DNA of 64,000 nt from Minwuia sp048007105 (GTDB taxonomy: Bacteria; Pseudomonadota; Alphaproteobacteria; Minwuiales; Minwuiaceae). The stretch covers positions 4,464,001-4,528,000 of the forward strand of contig NZ_CP180352.1 in assembly GCF_048007105.1 (NCBI RefSeq), read 5' to 3'. The translations under genes were made by a program, and so were the position numbers. The notes below the pieces were generated by a model, which was not told where the DNA came from, searched no databases, and was given only the letters and a program-made list of their open reading frames with translations. Positions 16,313 to 25,069 of this stretch are shown in pieces (positions within the stretch are counted from its first letter, which is position 1; the number at the start of each line of letters is the position of its first letter).

Positions 16313-18721
16313 CTAGCCCCGCAGTTCGCCGCCCGTCGTCTTGGCCACGTTGGCGACGATCTTCTGGCCGATGGCCTCGATCTCGTCGTCGGTGAGGGTC
16401 TTGTCGGCGGGCTGCATCCGCACTGCTATGGCGACAGACTTGCGGCCCTCGCCGATGTGCTCGCCCTCGTAGACGTCGAACACGTCGACGGCCTCGATCA
16501 GGTTCCGGTCTGCGCCCTGCGCCGCGCGGATGATGTCCGCTGCGGCCACGCCACGGTCCACCACGAAGGCGAAGTCGCGGCTCACGGCCGGGAAGTCGGA
16601 AGCCTGCAGCGGCGGGCGAGTCGCGGTGCGGCCGGCCTTGGGCAGGGGCACGCGGTCGAGGAAGACCTCGAAGCCGACGACAGGGCCACGCACATCCATC
16701 TCGTCCAGCACCGCCGGATGGATTTCGCCGAAATGGGCGAGGACGTTCTTCGGGCCCAGCCGGATCACGCCGGAGCGGCCCGGGTGGTACCAGTCGGGCG
16801 CCTCGGCTGCGACCTGCGGCTTGCCGACATCCACGCCCAGCGCACCCAGCGCCGCCAGCGCATCGGCCTTGGCGTCGAAGGCGTCGACGGCGCGCAGCCC
16901 ACCGGCCCAGTGCCTCTGGCCGATCTGGCCACGCCGGATGCCGGCGGCGACAATGTCCTGCCCGTCCGGGTTGGGATCGCGGTATTGCGGACCGGCCTCG
17001 AACAGCGCAGCGTTGGGCATGCCGCGGTCGGCGTTCCGGCCTGCAGCCGCGATCAGGTTCGGCAGGTTCGACGGACGCATGCAGTCCAGGTCCGACGAGA
17101 TCGGGTTGGACAGCATCATCTCGTCCGCTCCGCCGCCGAACAGTTCGGCCTGCGCGCGCGGCAGGAAGGACCAGGTCACGGCCTCGACCATGCCGCGTCC
17201 GGCCAGCACCCGGCGGACCGTGCGCAGATTGCGCTGCGCCGCCGTCAGGCTCGGCATCGCGACCTCGGAGAGGCGCGGCAGCATCGCCGTCTCGATCTTG
17301 TCGTAGCCGAAGATGCGCACGACATCCTCGACCAGGTCGGCCTCGCCATCGACGTCGATGCGCCATGACGGCACCTTCGCCTGAATGGCCTCACCCCCGC
17401 CTGAAACCTCGTATCCGAGCGCGGACAGGATGCGGACGATGTCGGCCTCTGGCACGTCAACGCCGCCCAGCGCCTTCACCCGGGAGGCGCGGAGCGTCAC
17501 CGTCTTTGTGATGTCAGGGATTTCGCCGGCCTTCACGATGTGGCTCGGTTCCCCGCCGCAGAGTTCTGTCACCAGCCGCGCCGCGACCCTGATGCCCCAG
17601 GCCACGCTTTCGGGATCGACGCCGCGCTCGAAGCGGTAGCGCGCATCCAACTCGATGCCGTGCCGGCGGCCGGTGCGGGCCGTGCGGACCGGATCGAACC
17701 ATGCGCTTTCGATGAAGACGTTCACCGTGTCGGGCTGGCAGCCATTGGCCTCGCCACCCATGACACCGCCGAAGCCGTGCGCGCCGCCGTCATCGGCAAT
17801 CACGCACTCCTCGCCCGACATCTCGTAGGTCTCGCCGTCGAGGGCCTCGAAGGTCTCGCCAGGCTTGCCGAGGCGCACCTGGATGTCACCCTTCACCTTG
17901 TCGGCGTCGAAGACGTGCAGCGGGCGGCCGAGGTCGTAGGTCACGAAGTTGGTGATATCGACCAGCGTGGAGATCGGGCGCAGGCCGATGGCCAGCAGCC
18001 GCTCCTGCAGCCATTTTGGGCTGGGACCGTTCTTCACGCCGCGGACATGGCAGCCGTGGAAGACCGGGCAGGCGTCGGCCGTCTCCGGGTCCTCGAAGGT
18101 GAAACGCACCCCAATCGGGCTCTCGAACTGCCCGTCCGGACCGCCGAGATCGGGCTGCTTCAGCGTGCCGAGACCGGCCGCAGCCAGATCGCGGGCGATG
18201 CCGTGGACGCCGAGGCAGTCCTGCCGGTTCGGCGTGATCGCGACCTCGATCATCGGATCGTCCAGACCCATCAGCGGCGCGAAGGGCTGCCCGACCGGCG
18301 AGTCCGCCGGCATCTCGATGATGCCGTCATGGGCGTCGGAGAGGCCCATCTCGCGCTCCGAGACCAGCATGCCGTTGCTCTCGACGCCGCGGATCTTCGA
18401 CGGCTTCAGCAGCAGGCCGGTACCCGGTACGGTCAGGCCAGAGTGCGCAAAGACGCCCTTCATGCCGGTGCGTGCGTTCGGCGCGCCGCAGACGACCTGA
18501 ACGGTCTCGCTACCGGTGTCCACCTTGCAGACCCGAAGCCGGTCGGCGTCGGGGTGCTGCACGGCCTCGATCACGTGGCAGACGGTGAACGGCGCAAGCT
18601 CCTTTGCCCGGTCCTCGACGCCTTCAACCTCCAGGCCGACGGCGGTCAGCTTCTCGACGACCTGATCCAGCGTGGCGTCGGTTTCCAGGTGCTCCCTGAG
18701 CCAGCTCAGCGTGAACTTCAT
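16313..18721 (-). CDS. pheT: Phenylalanine-tRNA ligase beta subunit
   Basis: The beta subunit of the heterotetrameric phenylalanyl-tRNA synthetase. The 802-residue length is normal. The ATG at 18721 (MKFTLSWLREHLETDATL) is the universal N-terminus and overlaps the pheS stop by four bases. Domains in order: N-terminal and tRNA-binding EMAP-like domain (VCHVIEAVQHPDADRLRVCK near residues 44-63), B3/B4 editing domain, B5, catalytic-like core, and the C-terminal ferredoxin-fold anticodon-binding domain (SDFPAVSRDFAFVVDRGV...). It ends the rpmI-rplT-pheS-pheT run. Confidence 0.97.
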   Translation of the reverse strand: MKFTLSWLREHLETDATLDQVVEKLTAVGLEVEGVEDRAKELAPFTVCHVIEAVQHPDADRLRVCKVDTGSETVQVVCGAPNARTGMKGVFAHSGLTVPGTGLLLKPSKIRGVESNGMLVSEREMGLSDAHDGIIEMPADSPVGQPFAPLMGLDDPMIEVAITPNRQDCLGVHGIARDLAAAGLGTLKQPDLGGPDGQFESPIGVRFTFEDPETADACPVFHGCHVRGVKNGPSPKWLQERLLAIGLRPISTLVDITNFVTYDLGRPLHVFDADKVKGDIQVRLGKPGETFEALDGETYEMSGEECVIADDGGAHGFGGVMGGEANGCQPDTVNVFIESAWFDPVRTARTGRRHGIELDARYRFERGVDPESVAWGIRVAARLVTELCGGEPSHIVKAGEIPDITKTVTLRASRVKALGGVDVPEADIVRILSALGYEVSGGGEAIQAKVPSWRIDVDGEADLVEDVVRIFGYDKIETAMLPRLSEVAMPSLTAAQRNLRTVRRVLAGRGMVEAVTWSFLPRAQAELFGGGADEMMLSNPISSDLDCMRPSNLPNLIAAAGRNADRGMPNAALFEAGPQYRDPNPDGQDIVAAGIRRGQIGQRHWAGGLRAVDAFDAKADALAALGALGVDVGKPQVAAEAPDWYHPGRSGVIRLGPKNVLAHFGEIHPAVLDEMDVRGPVVGFEVFLDRVPLPKAGRTATRPPLQASDFPAVSRDFAFVVDRGVAAADIIRAAQGADRNLIEAVDVFDVYEGEHIGEGRKSVAIAVRMQPADKTLTDDEIEAIGQKIVANVAKTTGGELRG

Positions 18722-19791
18722 CGGCTGAGCCCTCCGCCCAGAGCCGGCACGTCGAACGGCATGAAGCCGTAGTGCTTGAGCCACCGCAGATCGGCCTCGA
18801 AGAAGGCGCGCAGATCGGGAATGCCGTATTTCAGCATGGCGATGCGGTCGATGCCCATGCCCCAGGCGAAGCCCTGCCACTCGTCGGGGTCGAGACCGCA
18901 GAACTTCAGCACGTTCGGATGCACCATCCCGCAGCCCAGGATTTCCAGCCAGTCGTCGCCCTCGCCGATGCGGATCTGCCCCTTGTCGAAGGAGCAGCCG
19001 ATATCGACTTCGGCGGACGGCTCCGTGAACGGAAAGAAGCTGGGGCGGAAGCGCATCCGTACCTCTTCAACCTCGAAGAAGGCCCGGCAGAACTCTTCCA
19101 GCACGCCCTTCAGGTGTCCCATGTGCACGTCGCGGTCGATCACCAGACCCTCGATCTGGTGGAACATCGGCGTGTGGGTCATGTCGCTGTCGGAACGGTA
19201 GGTCCGGCCCGGCACCACGATACGGTGCGGCGGCGGATTGTTCTCCATCCAGCGGATCTGCACCGACGACGTATGCGTGCGTAGCAGCTTGCGCTCGCCG
19301 CTCCCGTCCGGGTGGAAGAAGAAGGTGTCGTGCATTTCCCGGGCGGGATGCGCCGGCGGGAAGTTCAGCGCGGTGAAGTTATGGAAATCGTCCTCGATAT
19401 CCGGCCCTTCGGCGACAGCGAAGCCCAGGTCCGCGAAGATCTCGTTGATCTCGTCGATCACCTGGCTGACGGGGTGGATGCGGCCTTGTTCCTCCGGCCG
19501 GACCGGCAGGGTGACGTCCACGGTCTCGGACGCCAGACGCACTTCCAGCTCGACCCGCTTCAGCGCCGACCGGCGCGCCTCGATGGCGTCGCCGAGCCGG
19601 TTCTTGAGCTGGTTGAGCTGCGGCGCGACCTGCTGGCGCTCGGCCGGGTCCATCTTGCCCAGGCCTCGCATGAGTTCGGTGAGCCGCCCCTTCTTGCCAA
19701 GGGCAGCCACGCGCGCGGCCTCGAGCGCCGCCATATCGGCGGCGCCCTCGACCTGGCCGGTCAGTTCGGCCTCGAGTTCCTGAATATCCAT
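18718..19791 (-). CDS. pheS: Phenylalanine-tRNA ligase alpha subunit
   Basis: The catalytic alpha subunit (357 residues) that activates phenylalanine and charges tRNA-Phe. The N-terminal coiled-coil arm (about residues 1-90) is followed by class II motifs: motif 2 at FRPSFFPFTEPSAEVDIGC and motif 3 at GFAWGMGIDRIAMLKYGI. HTSSVQIRWM and MTHTPMFHQIEGLVIDRDV are also canonical. It lies 38 bases after rplT and overlaps pheT by four bases, indicating translational coupling of the two subunits. Confidence 0.97.
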   Translation of the reverse strand: MDIQELEAELTGQVEGAADMAALEAARVAALGKKGRLTELMRGLGKMDPAERQQVAPQLNQLKNRLGDAIEARRSALKRVELEVRLASETVDVTLPVRPEEQGRIHPVSQVIDEINEIFADLGFAVAEGPDIEDDFHNFTALNFPPAHPAREMHDTFFFHPDGSGERKLLRTHTSSVQIRWMENNPPPHRIVVPGRTYRSDSDMTHTPMFHQIEGLVIDRDVHMGHLKGVLEEFCRAFFEVEEVRMRFRPSFFPFTEPSAEVDIGCSFDKGQIRIGEGDDWLEILGCGMVHPNVLKFCGLDPDEWQGFAWGMGIDRIAMLKYGIPDLRAFFEADLRWLKHYGFMPFDVPALGGGLSR

Positions 19792-19829
19792 ATCGGAGAC
19801 GCTTTCGCTTGAGCGAAGCGCGCCGGATC

Positions 19830-20204
19830 TCAGTTGTCGGCGTATTTCGCTTCGCGGGCGTTCTTGGCCTGATCGACCAGAACCTTGAAGCCGTCGGGAT
19901 CGCGCACGGCGATGTCGGCCAGCACCTTGCGGTCAACTTCAATACCGGCGTGCCGCAGGCCGTCGATAAAGACGGCATACGTCAGGTCGTGCTCGCGCAC
20001 GGCGGCATTGATGCGCTGGATCCACAGGCTGCGGAAGTTCCGCTTGCGGACCTTGCGGTCCCGATAGGCATACTGCATGCCCTTCTCGACGCGCTGGCGC
20101 GCGACGGAGAGGACGTTCTTGCCCCGGCCACGGTAGCCCTTGGCCTGTTCCAGGATTTCCTTGCGGCGGGCGCGGCTGGCGACGCCACGTTTCACTCGTG
20201 CCAT
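19830..20204 (-). CDS. rplT: 50S ribosomal protein L20
   Basis: A 124-residue basic protein of the large ribosomal subunit that binds 23S rRNA early in assembly. The N-terminal arm MARVKRGVASRARRKEILEQ and YAYRDRKVRKRNFRSLWIQR are canonical. The length is normal. It lies 16 bases after rpmI with a GGAGGG ribosome-binding site. In other bacteria L20 represses its own operon through leader RNA; no classical L20 site was recognised here. Confidence 0.97.
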   Translation of the reverse strand: MARVKRGVASRARRKEILEQAKGYRGRGKNVLSVARQRVEKGMQYAYRDRKVRKRNFRSLWIQRINAAVREHDLTYAVFIDGLRHAGIEVDRKVLADIAVRDPDGFKVLVDQAKNAREAKYADN

Positions 20205-20220
20205 GTCTCAAGCCCTCCGG

Positions 20221-20421
20221 TCAGCCGTTCGGCAGGAAATGTTTGCGGATCACCTTGGCGTCGGCTTCCGAAACCAGGGTGGTGCCGCGCAGATCGCGGA
20301 TCTGCTTGGGCGTACGCTTGATCATGCCGTGACGCTTGCCGGTCTGGCTGCGCTTCACCTTGCCGGTCGCGGTCAGGCGAAAACGTTTCTTCGCCCCGCT
20401 CTTGGTCTTCATCTTGGGCAT
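20221..20421 (-). CDS. rpmI: 50S ribosomal protein L35
   Basis: A 66-residue protein of the large subunit. MPKMKTKSGAKKRFRLTATG and the C-terminal KVIRKHFLPNG are canonical. The ATG at 20421 follows GAGGAAAG. The usual upstream neighbour infC is absent. Instead the leader region faces an outward plus-strand transcription unit. Confidence 0.97.
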   Translation of the reverse strand: MPKMKTKSGAKKRFRLTATGKVKRSQTGKRHGMIKRTPKQIRDLRGTTLVSEADAKVIRKHFLPNG

Positions 20422-20567
20422 TTGCTTTCCTCGTCGGTTGAGTTGCGGGGCCAACGGGGCCCCAAGCTGAGCGACCGCCTCGGCATGCCCTGCCGGACGA
20501 TCGGAAAGCGGGCTTATAACGGCAGCGCCGCGGGGGTTCAAGTCCGCTCTCCGGGCACGCAATTCGT

Positions 20568-20596
20568 TTGACGGTTTTGTTGCACTACTGTACCTT
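20568..20596 (+). promoter_or_regulatory. Sigma-70-type promoter candidate for the structured RNA unit
   Basis: TTGACG (20568-20573) and TACCTT (20591-20596) are separated by exactly 17 bases. The -35 is near consensus and the -10 matches three of six positions. It lies about 30 bases before a GGAGG site and a short ORF, and points away from rpmI. Confidence 0.5.
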
Positions 20597-20633
20597 ACGT
20601 AGCGTCAACTCAGACGAAGCGGAGGCTAGAAAA

Positions 20634-20663
20634 ATGACGCCGCCGAAGCAGGAATACCACTGA
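20634..20663 (+). CDS. Possible 9-residue leader peptide
   Basis: ATG at 20634 opens MTPPKQEYH followed by TGA. A GGAGG (20621-20625) sits eight bases before the ATG, an ideal ribosome-binding spacing, inside the structured RNA unit. It may be a leader peptide for attenuation. No run of one amino acid is present, so a classical amino-acid attenuator is not obvious. The evidence is position and signal only. Confidence 0.3.
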   Translation: MTPPKQEYH

Positions 20664-20922
20664 TCCGAAACACATCGCCGGCGCCGGAACGCTGCATGGA
20701 CGCGCTGCCGGGCGCCGGACACCTTCGTAGGCAAGCGGCCACGCGATGCTCTCCCGGGGCCGCACCGAAAAGCCGGCAACGACCGGCGTCCGGAAAGACC
20801 GGACAACGCCGTTAAAGGTCCGCCAACGGCCCGCCGCTGCGCCCGAACCCTCGAAGCGCCTCGCAGCGGAAGGTCCCGAGACGGGCGCACAGGCGGCGAT
20901 GACAATCGAAACTGTGCGCGGG

Positions 20923-20952
20923 ACCCCGCCGGATCGCACCCGGCGGGGTTTC
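20923..20952 (+). terminator. Intrinsic terminator before the GNAT gene
   Basis: ACCCCGCCGG (20923-20932) pairs perfectly with CCGGCGGGGT (20940-20949) around a 7-base loop, followed by TTTC. It ends 31 bases before the acetyltransferase ATG. With no recognised gene upstream on this strand, it implies a short transcript or an attenuator. Confidence 0.75.
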
Positions 20953-20983
20953 TGCTGCCGGGACCTGCGCTAACCTGCAACGC

Positions 20984-21466
20984 ATGCAGGCCGAAATTCC
21001 CTCCGATATGCGCATCCGCCGCTGGACCCCCGCCGACGCAAGGACCTGTCTGGCGATCTTCCGGGCCGCGATCATGGCCGGCCGCGGCTACACGCGTGCC
21101 CAGCGGCGGGACTGGTCCAGCATCCCCTACAGCTTTCGCCGCTGGCGCCTGAGGCAATCGCGGTACCTGACCCTCGTCGCCATCGCCGACGGCCGCATCG
21201 CCGGCTTCACCGAGTTCCGTCGCGACGGGCATGTGCACATGCTGTTCGTGGACCCGGATTTCATGCGCCTGGGGCTGGCGCGTGAGTTGCTGGAGGCCGG
21301 CGACGCCGCGATGGCGGCACGCGGCGTCATCCGCCGCGACACCTGGGCCAGCCGGTCGTCGGCCCCGGTCTTCGCCCGCGCGGGCTACCGGACGCTGGGG
21401 CTGGTCGCGAAACCCGCCGGCTCGGAGCGCCTGCTGACCCGCCGGATGGCCCGCCCCCGGCTTTGA
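20984..21466 (+). CDS. GNAT-family N-acetyltransferase
   Basis: A 160-residue GNAT-fold protein expected to move an acetyl group from acetyl-CoA to an amine. The fold cues are IRRWTPADARTCLAIFRAAI at the start and HMLFVDPDFMRLGLARELLE near residues 85-104. In the latter, RLGLARELL is the acetyl-CoA pyrophosphate-binding (Q/R)xxGx(G/A) element in variant form. ARAGYRTLG near the C-terminus matches the family's F/Y-G end motif. The start at 20984 is the first ATG; a second in-frame ATG at 21008 is equally plausible. It lies directly behind the terminator of the structured RNA unit, which may control it. Confidence 0.75.
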   Translation: MQAEIPSDMRIRRWTPADARTCLAIFRAAIMAGRGYTRAQRRDWSSIPYSFRRWRLRQSRYLTLVAIADGRIAGFTEFRRDGHVHMLFVDPDFMRLGLARELLEAGDAAMAARGVIRRDTWASRSSAPVFARAGYRTLGLVAKPAGSERLLTRRMARPRL

Positions 21467-21496
21467 CGCGCGCCGGTTGCATGACATGATCCGGTC

Positions 21497-22561
21497 ATGA
21501 GCGGATCAGCGGACAAACCAGCCCATGTGCAGGTCGCCGAGGCCGGCTTCGGCGACATGGTCGAGCGACATGGCTTCAGGCGGGTCGGCAAGGCGCACTG
21601 GCGGCTGGATGGCGACGGAATCGTCCATCACCTGCGGCTCGATCAACCCTACCGAACCCTGCCGGGATCCCTTCGGGACACCTCGGGCCATTTACTGCCA
21701 CGATACGCACAACTGGCTGAAAAATGCGGCGTCAAAGATCATCAGGTTCGGATGCCCGGCAGCAAGATATTCTGCCACGACGTTTCCAGCTACTGGATCG
21801 CGGACGAGGACAAGGCGCGTCAACGCGACGCCCACGCCAACGAGTACGCGTACTATGACGATGCCCCGCTGTGGAAAGCCTTGTACTGGCACGCCTTCAA
21901 GCGTGAGCGCATCGCCGTCCGTTTCGAAGGTGGGTACTATCGACCGCCCAGGGGTTGGGATACCGCCATGCCGGAACTGGTGAATCCGAACGCGAAGTCC
22001 TGGATGCTCAGGGACATGCAGCCGGAAGACCTGGCGGCATCCATGGCCACCGCGTGGGAAACGGGCGTGTGGCAACGGTGCCTGTCACGATGGACGAGCT
22101 ATGCCGGTTATTATGACAACCTGCTGAAAGACTGGGTCAACAACCGCGAAGGATTTCTCCCCTCTTACGTTCTCTTCGCCTATCTCGCCGGCGACATGGC
22201 CGCCATCGAACGCACCGCCAGATCTGTGGTCAGCGAAATCGGTCCAACGGTCGATGACGTCTATGAGAGCACCTGGCACTACGCTTCCCAGACCATCAAC
22301 GGGCAGAAGTGGGGCAAGCTGCGCAACACGCCGCTCGGCAAGAGAGCGATAAAAGACGCAGCCATGGCGAGTGTTGCCAGCGCCGTGAGGGATGTCATTC
22401 AGATGAGGGATCTGACCGCCAAGCTCGGATTGGATTTCGAGTGGCCGGATGTCGATCCCGCGCCAGTAGAGGCATGGGATCGGCGAGCCAGAGAGCGGGC
22501 AGCGGGCATCGACTACATCGAGGACCTGCACATTTCAGCAAGATGGCCTGATCAGCATTGA
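21497..22561 (+). CDS. Unknown protein, convergent partner of the toxin-like gene
   Basis: A 354-residue predicted cytoplasmic protein with no signal peptide or membrane segment. I do not recognise the family with confidence. The N-terminal segment (about residues 15-80, MVERHGFRRVGKAHWRLDGD...) has the shape of DUF4304-like domains (a Gly-Phe followed by an aromatic strand and a His/Gln-rich strand). The middle is Trp- and Tyr-rich (SYWIADEDKARQRD; ALYWHAFKRERIAVRFEGGY). The C-terminal half is helical. Base composition is visibly lower in GC than the flanking genes. It ends ten bases before the stop of the toxin-like gene on the other strand, so the two face each other tail to tail. Confidence 0.6.
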   Translation: MSGSADKPAHVQVAEAGFGDMVERHGFRRVGKAHWRLDGDGIVHHLRLDQPYRTLPGSLRDTSGHLLPRYAQLAEKCGVKDHQVRMPGSKIFCHDVSSYWIADEDKARQRDAHANEYAYYDDAPLWKALYWHAFKRERIAVRFEGGYYRPPRGWDTAMPELVNPNAKSWMLRDMQPEDLAASMATAWETGVWQRCLSRWTSYAGYYDNLLKDWVNNREGFLPSYVLFAYLAGDMAAIERTARSVVSEIGPTVDDVYESTWHYASQTINGQKWGKLRNTPLGKRAIKDAAMASVASAVRDVIQMRDLTAKLGLDFEWPDVDPAPVEAWDRRARERAAGIDYIEDLHISARWPDQH

Positions 22562-22571
22562 AGACATACAT

Positions 22572-24912
22572 TCATTCGGAAAGCTCCCCAGCAAGGACCG
22601 CTGCGGATGCCAACGCTGCCGCTGAGGCGGTAGCCAAAGTCACCTTCTCAAGCATTTTGCTGTCGAGACGATACATGATGTCGATTCCACCAAGCACACC
22701 TACGATCACATCTTCTGAATAGCCCTTATTGACGAGTTTTCTAACAACAGCTGCTTCATATTGATCTTTCGGAATTTCGGTAACGGCGATCCGCATGAGC
22801 GCCACTTTGTTGATGTTCGGGCCCGCGTTCTTCCTACGGCCAGGTTGTGGCGCGACGACACTATTGCCCTTCCTGTTGATGACCGCGTCAGTGTCGCGTT
22901 GTGTTTTTGGGTAGGGTCCCCTAGCCCCTTTAAATTCCAGTCCCAAAGCTCTACCCGGGTTTCGCTTGACACGCTTCCGTACAACGCCGGCTAACGCGGG
23001 GACCACATCAAACTCCGTAGCAGCATCCAGGATTCTCGAATTCGGACGCCCGAGAATGTCGTAGATCAACGAATGGACTTGTTCGCCATTTTCGAATTCT
23101 GCCAGTTTGCCATGATCCATGATCCCACGAATGAATACCTCGACTTCCGTTCCGGTCAGCGGGTTCAAAGTGTTCTGGAGTGAAAGACGCTCGGATCGTG
23201 ATAGCGCTGCCAGATGTGGGTTCGATCGCGCAAACTCCTTGATGGAAAGTGGCCGCCCCTTCTTTTGTTCACGCGTCAGAAACTTGTACCACTTCCTGAG
23301 CGCTGCCTGCTCTTTGAGCGAGGCACCGAATGCGGTCTGCGTGAGACGCTTTTTGACTTTGTCGATAGAGGATATTTCCGCGGTGCCACCCTGAATGGCC
23401 TTGAGCCGCTCCAGTTTCTTCAGCATCTGTCGGCGATGCCGCTGGCCGCCTGTCCCGATCAGTTTTGCCTTGTTCGCAACCTGGGTCAGCTTGTGCCCCA
23501 GCTTTGCACCCTTTACGAACTTTCCGAGGACAGGCATCGCGCCAGCGAGGGCGAACAGGAAAGCTTGGCGGAGTTCGCCGGCGTCTTCGCCCTTCTCCTC
23601 GGCATCGAGCATCTGCCGGTAGAGATCGACTGCTTCGACAGCCGACTTCACCTCGCCGACGACGGGTGCGAAGTCGAGGGCAAAGAGCAGCATCTCGCCG
23701 AGCGTATCGGCATCGATGCCATCTGCGGTGGCGGCCTCGGCCAGCTTGCGCGCCCGCGCCCTGGCCTCGTCCCTGTCGAGGTCGATGCCGGCGCGGCGGG
23801 CGTCCTCGATATAGCGGTCGGTCAACACGTCCAGATGCGCGGCGAACCGGCGCAGGAGGTCCCGGTTCCAGGGCTGCTCGGCGGCCCCGCGCGCGCGAAG
23901 CCCGACACGGTCTTCGAGCCCGCCGATCGTCAGTTCGCCGCTTCGCAGCTCTTCTTCGATCGGGGCGTGGTGATCCGGGCGGTCCTGCCGCATCTTTTCG
24001 ACGTAGGTGAGCAACTGCTCATCGGTCTCGAATTCGATCCCGTCCTTCGTCGCGATGCCGGAATACTCGTCGAGCTGGCGGCCGGTCAGGTCTGGCGCGG
24101 CTGCAGCCATGCGCACTCGGAGACCGCCCTCCGCAGGCTCGCCGCCGCCCATCCGGTCCCAGACCGCCGCGTCGCGCATCTCACCGGCGATGATGCCGCC
24201 CAGAGCCGCAGCGTCGCGCCAGTCGGCTTCGGTCAGCACGGAGGCTTCGTCCTGCTCGCGGGTCCGGATCGTGGTGGGGCGCAGGCGCAGCGTCCGTCCG
24301 ATCATCTTCACTTCCTGCGGCGCGAAAGGCAGAGGGATCGCCGGGTCACTGCCGATCAAACGCTGCAACCGGGGCGCCGTCAGATCGTCGAGGAGGTCAT
24401 GCGTCGGACCGAACGGCGTCATCACGCCGTCCAGCTTCAGACCGTGCTGCGCCTGAAGCGTCCGGAGCGCCGAGGTCAGGGCATCCGGGCCCGCACCGTC
24501 GGGCAGCGGCTGACCGACGAGACGCAGCGCATGACCGGCCGTCTGCACATCCCTGGGCAGGTTGCTCTGGCCAGCGCCAACGGACCCGTGGACCGGCACA
24601 TTGGCGCCGCGCCCCAGCGCACGGCGGTGCGGCGGGGGCGTCCGGGCTTCCTGACGACCATGGAGGTCGGCGGCCAGACGCAGTTCGGTCGGGCCACCAG
24701 GATTGACAAGTCCGTCGGCCTTCAGCCCACGGCTCTTCTGGTAGGCGGCAGTGCGGCGGGCGATTTCCGCCTGGTCGATCCGGCCACGCTTGCCGCCGGA
24801 CACCGCGGCCGCTGACACCATCAAGCGCCCCGGCCAGCCGGGCGACCTCGTCGTAGTCGTTGTCGCCGTCCGGCTCGACGCGGTCGTACAGGAAGAAGGG
24901 GTCGGTCAGCAT
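22572..24912 (-). CDS. Peptidoglycan-binding, pretoxin-like protein; candidate polymorphic toxin (one frame break)
   Basis: A large multidomain protein of about 780 residues. The best start is ATG 24912 behind GAGGAGCGCG (MLTDPFFLYDRVEPDGDNDY...). That frame meets the rest of the protein only after a one-base shift near 24790-24825; a TTG/ATG at 24824-24821 opens the uninterrupted 750-residue part. Two degenerate peptidoglycan-binding repeats are seen (AYQKSRGLKADG...PGGPT and LQAQHGLKLDGVMTPFGPT). A charged helical middle follows. Then comes a hydrophobic block with DFAPVVGEVKSAVEAVDLY and FALAGAMPVLGKFVKG, which resembles the pretoxin segment of polymorphic toxins. The C-terminus holds ATEFDVVPALAG and LGLEFKG, a possible PD-(D/E)xK nuclease core, and an Ala-rich helix. 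GC falls from about 77% (24481-24540) to about 45% (22681-22800) by hand count. No secretion genes are nearby. Toxin role is inferred. Confidence 0.6.
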
Positions 24913-25069
24913 CGCGCGCTCCTCGGGTTCGGGTGCAATGCCGGGGTATTTATACCGCCAGAGGTTTATCCGTTCCGGATTTCTGGAGACCCAAACGGAT
25001 TCCGGCGGCCTTGCCGCGCCCGCGCGCCGCGTCCTATCTTCCGCCCACCGGACAGGGGAGGTTCGACAG

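Larger units (their letters stand above)
20603..20955 (+). ncRNA. Strongly structured RNA or long leader upstream of the GNAT gene
   Basis: This 350-base stretch has no convincing long gene but folds into consecutive hairpins. CCGGCGCC (20678-20685) pairs with GGCGCCGG (20711-20718). GTCCGG (20788-20793) pairs with CCGGAC (20799-20804). CCGCTGCG (20834-20841) pairs with CGCAGCGG (20862-20869). GCGCACAG (20885-20892) pairs with CTGTGCGC (20912-20919) inside an outer stem of 20872-20877 with 20920-20925. The last stem shares bases 20923-20925 with the terminator arm, so the two compete. It could be a free RNA or an attenuating leader for the acetyltransferase. No known RNA family (RNase P, tmRNA, 6S, SRP) was recognised. 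Boundaries are inferred from promoter and terminator. Confidence 0.5.

Noticed and set aside
20485..20563. tRNA-like text on the plus strand (CTTATAA loop and GGTTCAAGTCC followed by CTCCGGGCA)
   Set aside because: The acceptor and T stems do not pair properly, there is no D arm and no CCA; it is at best a remnant or chance within the rpmI leader.
20585..21487. 300-codon minus-strand frame spanning the structured RNA and GNAT gene
   Set aside because: Arg/Gly/Ala-rich without recognisable domains; the GNAT fold is on the plus strand.
22572..24824. Start of the toxin-like gene at TTG 24824
   Set aside because: Possible, but the upstream frame from 24912 has a better ribosome-binding site and sensible coding text, so a frame break near 24800 is favoured.
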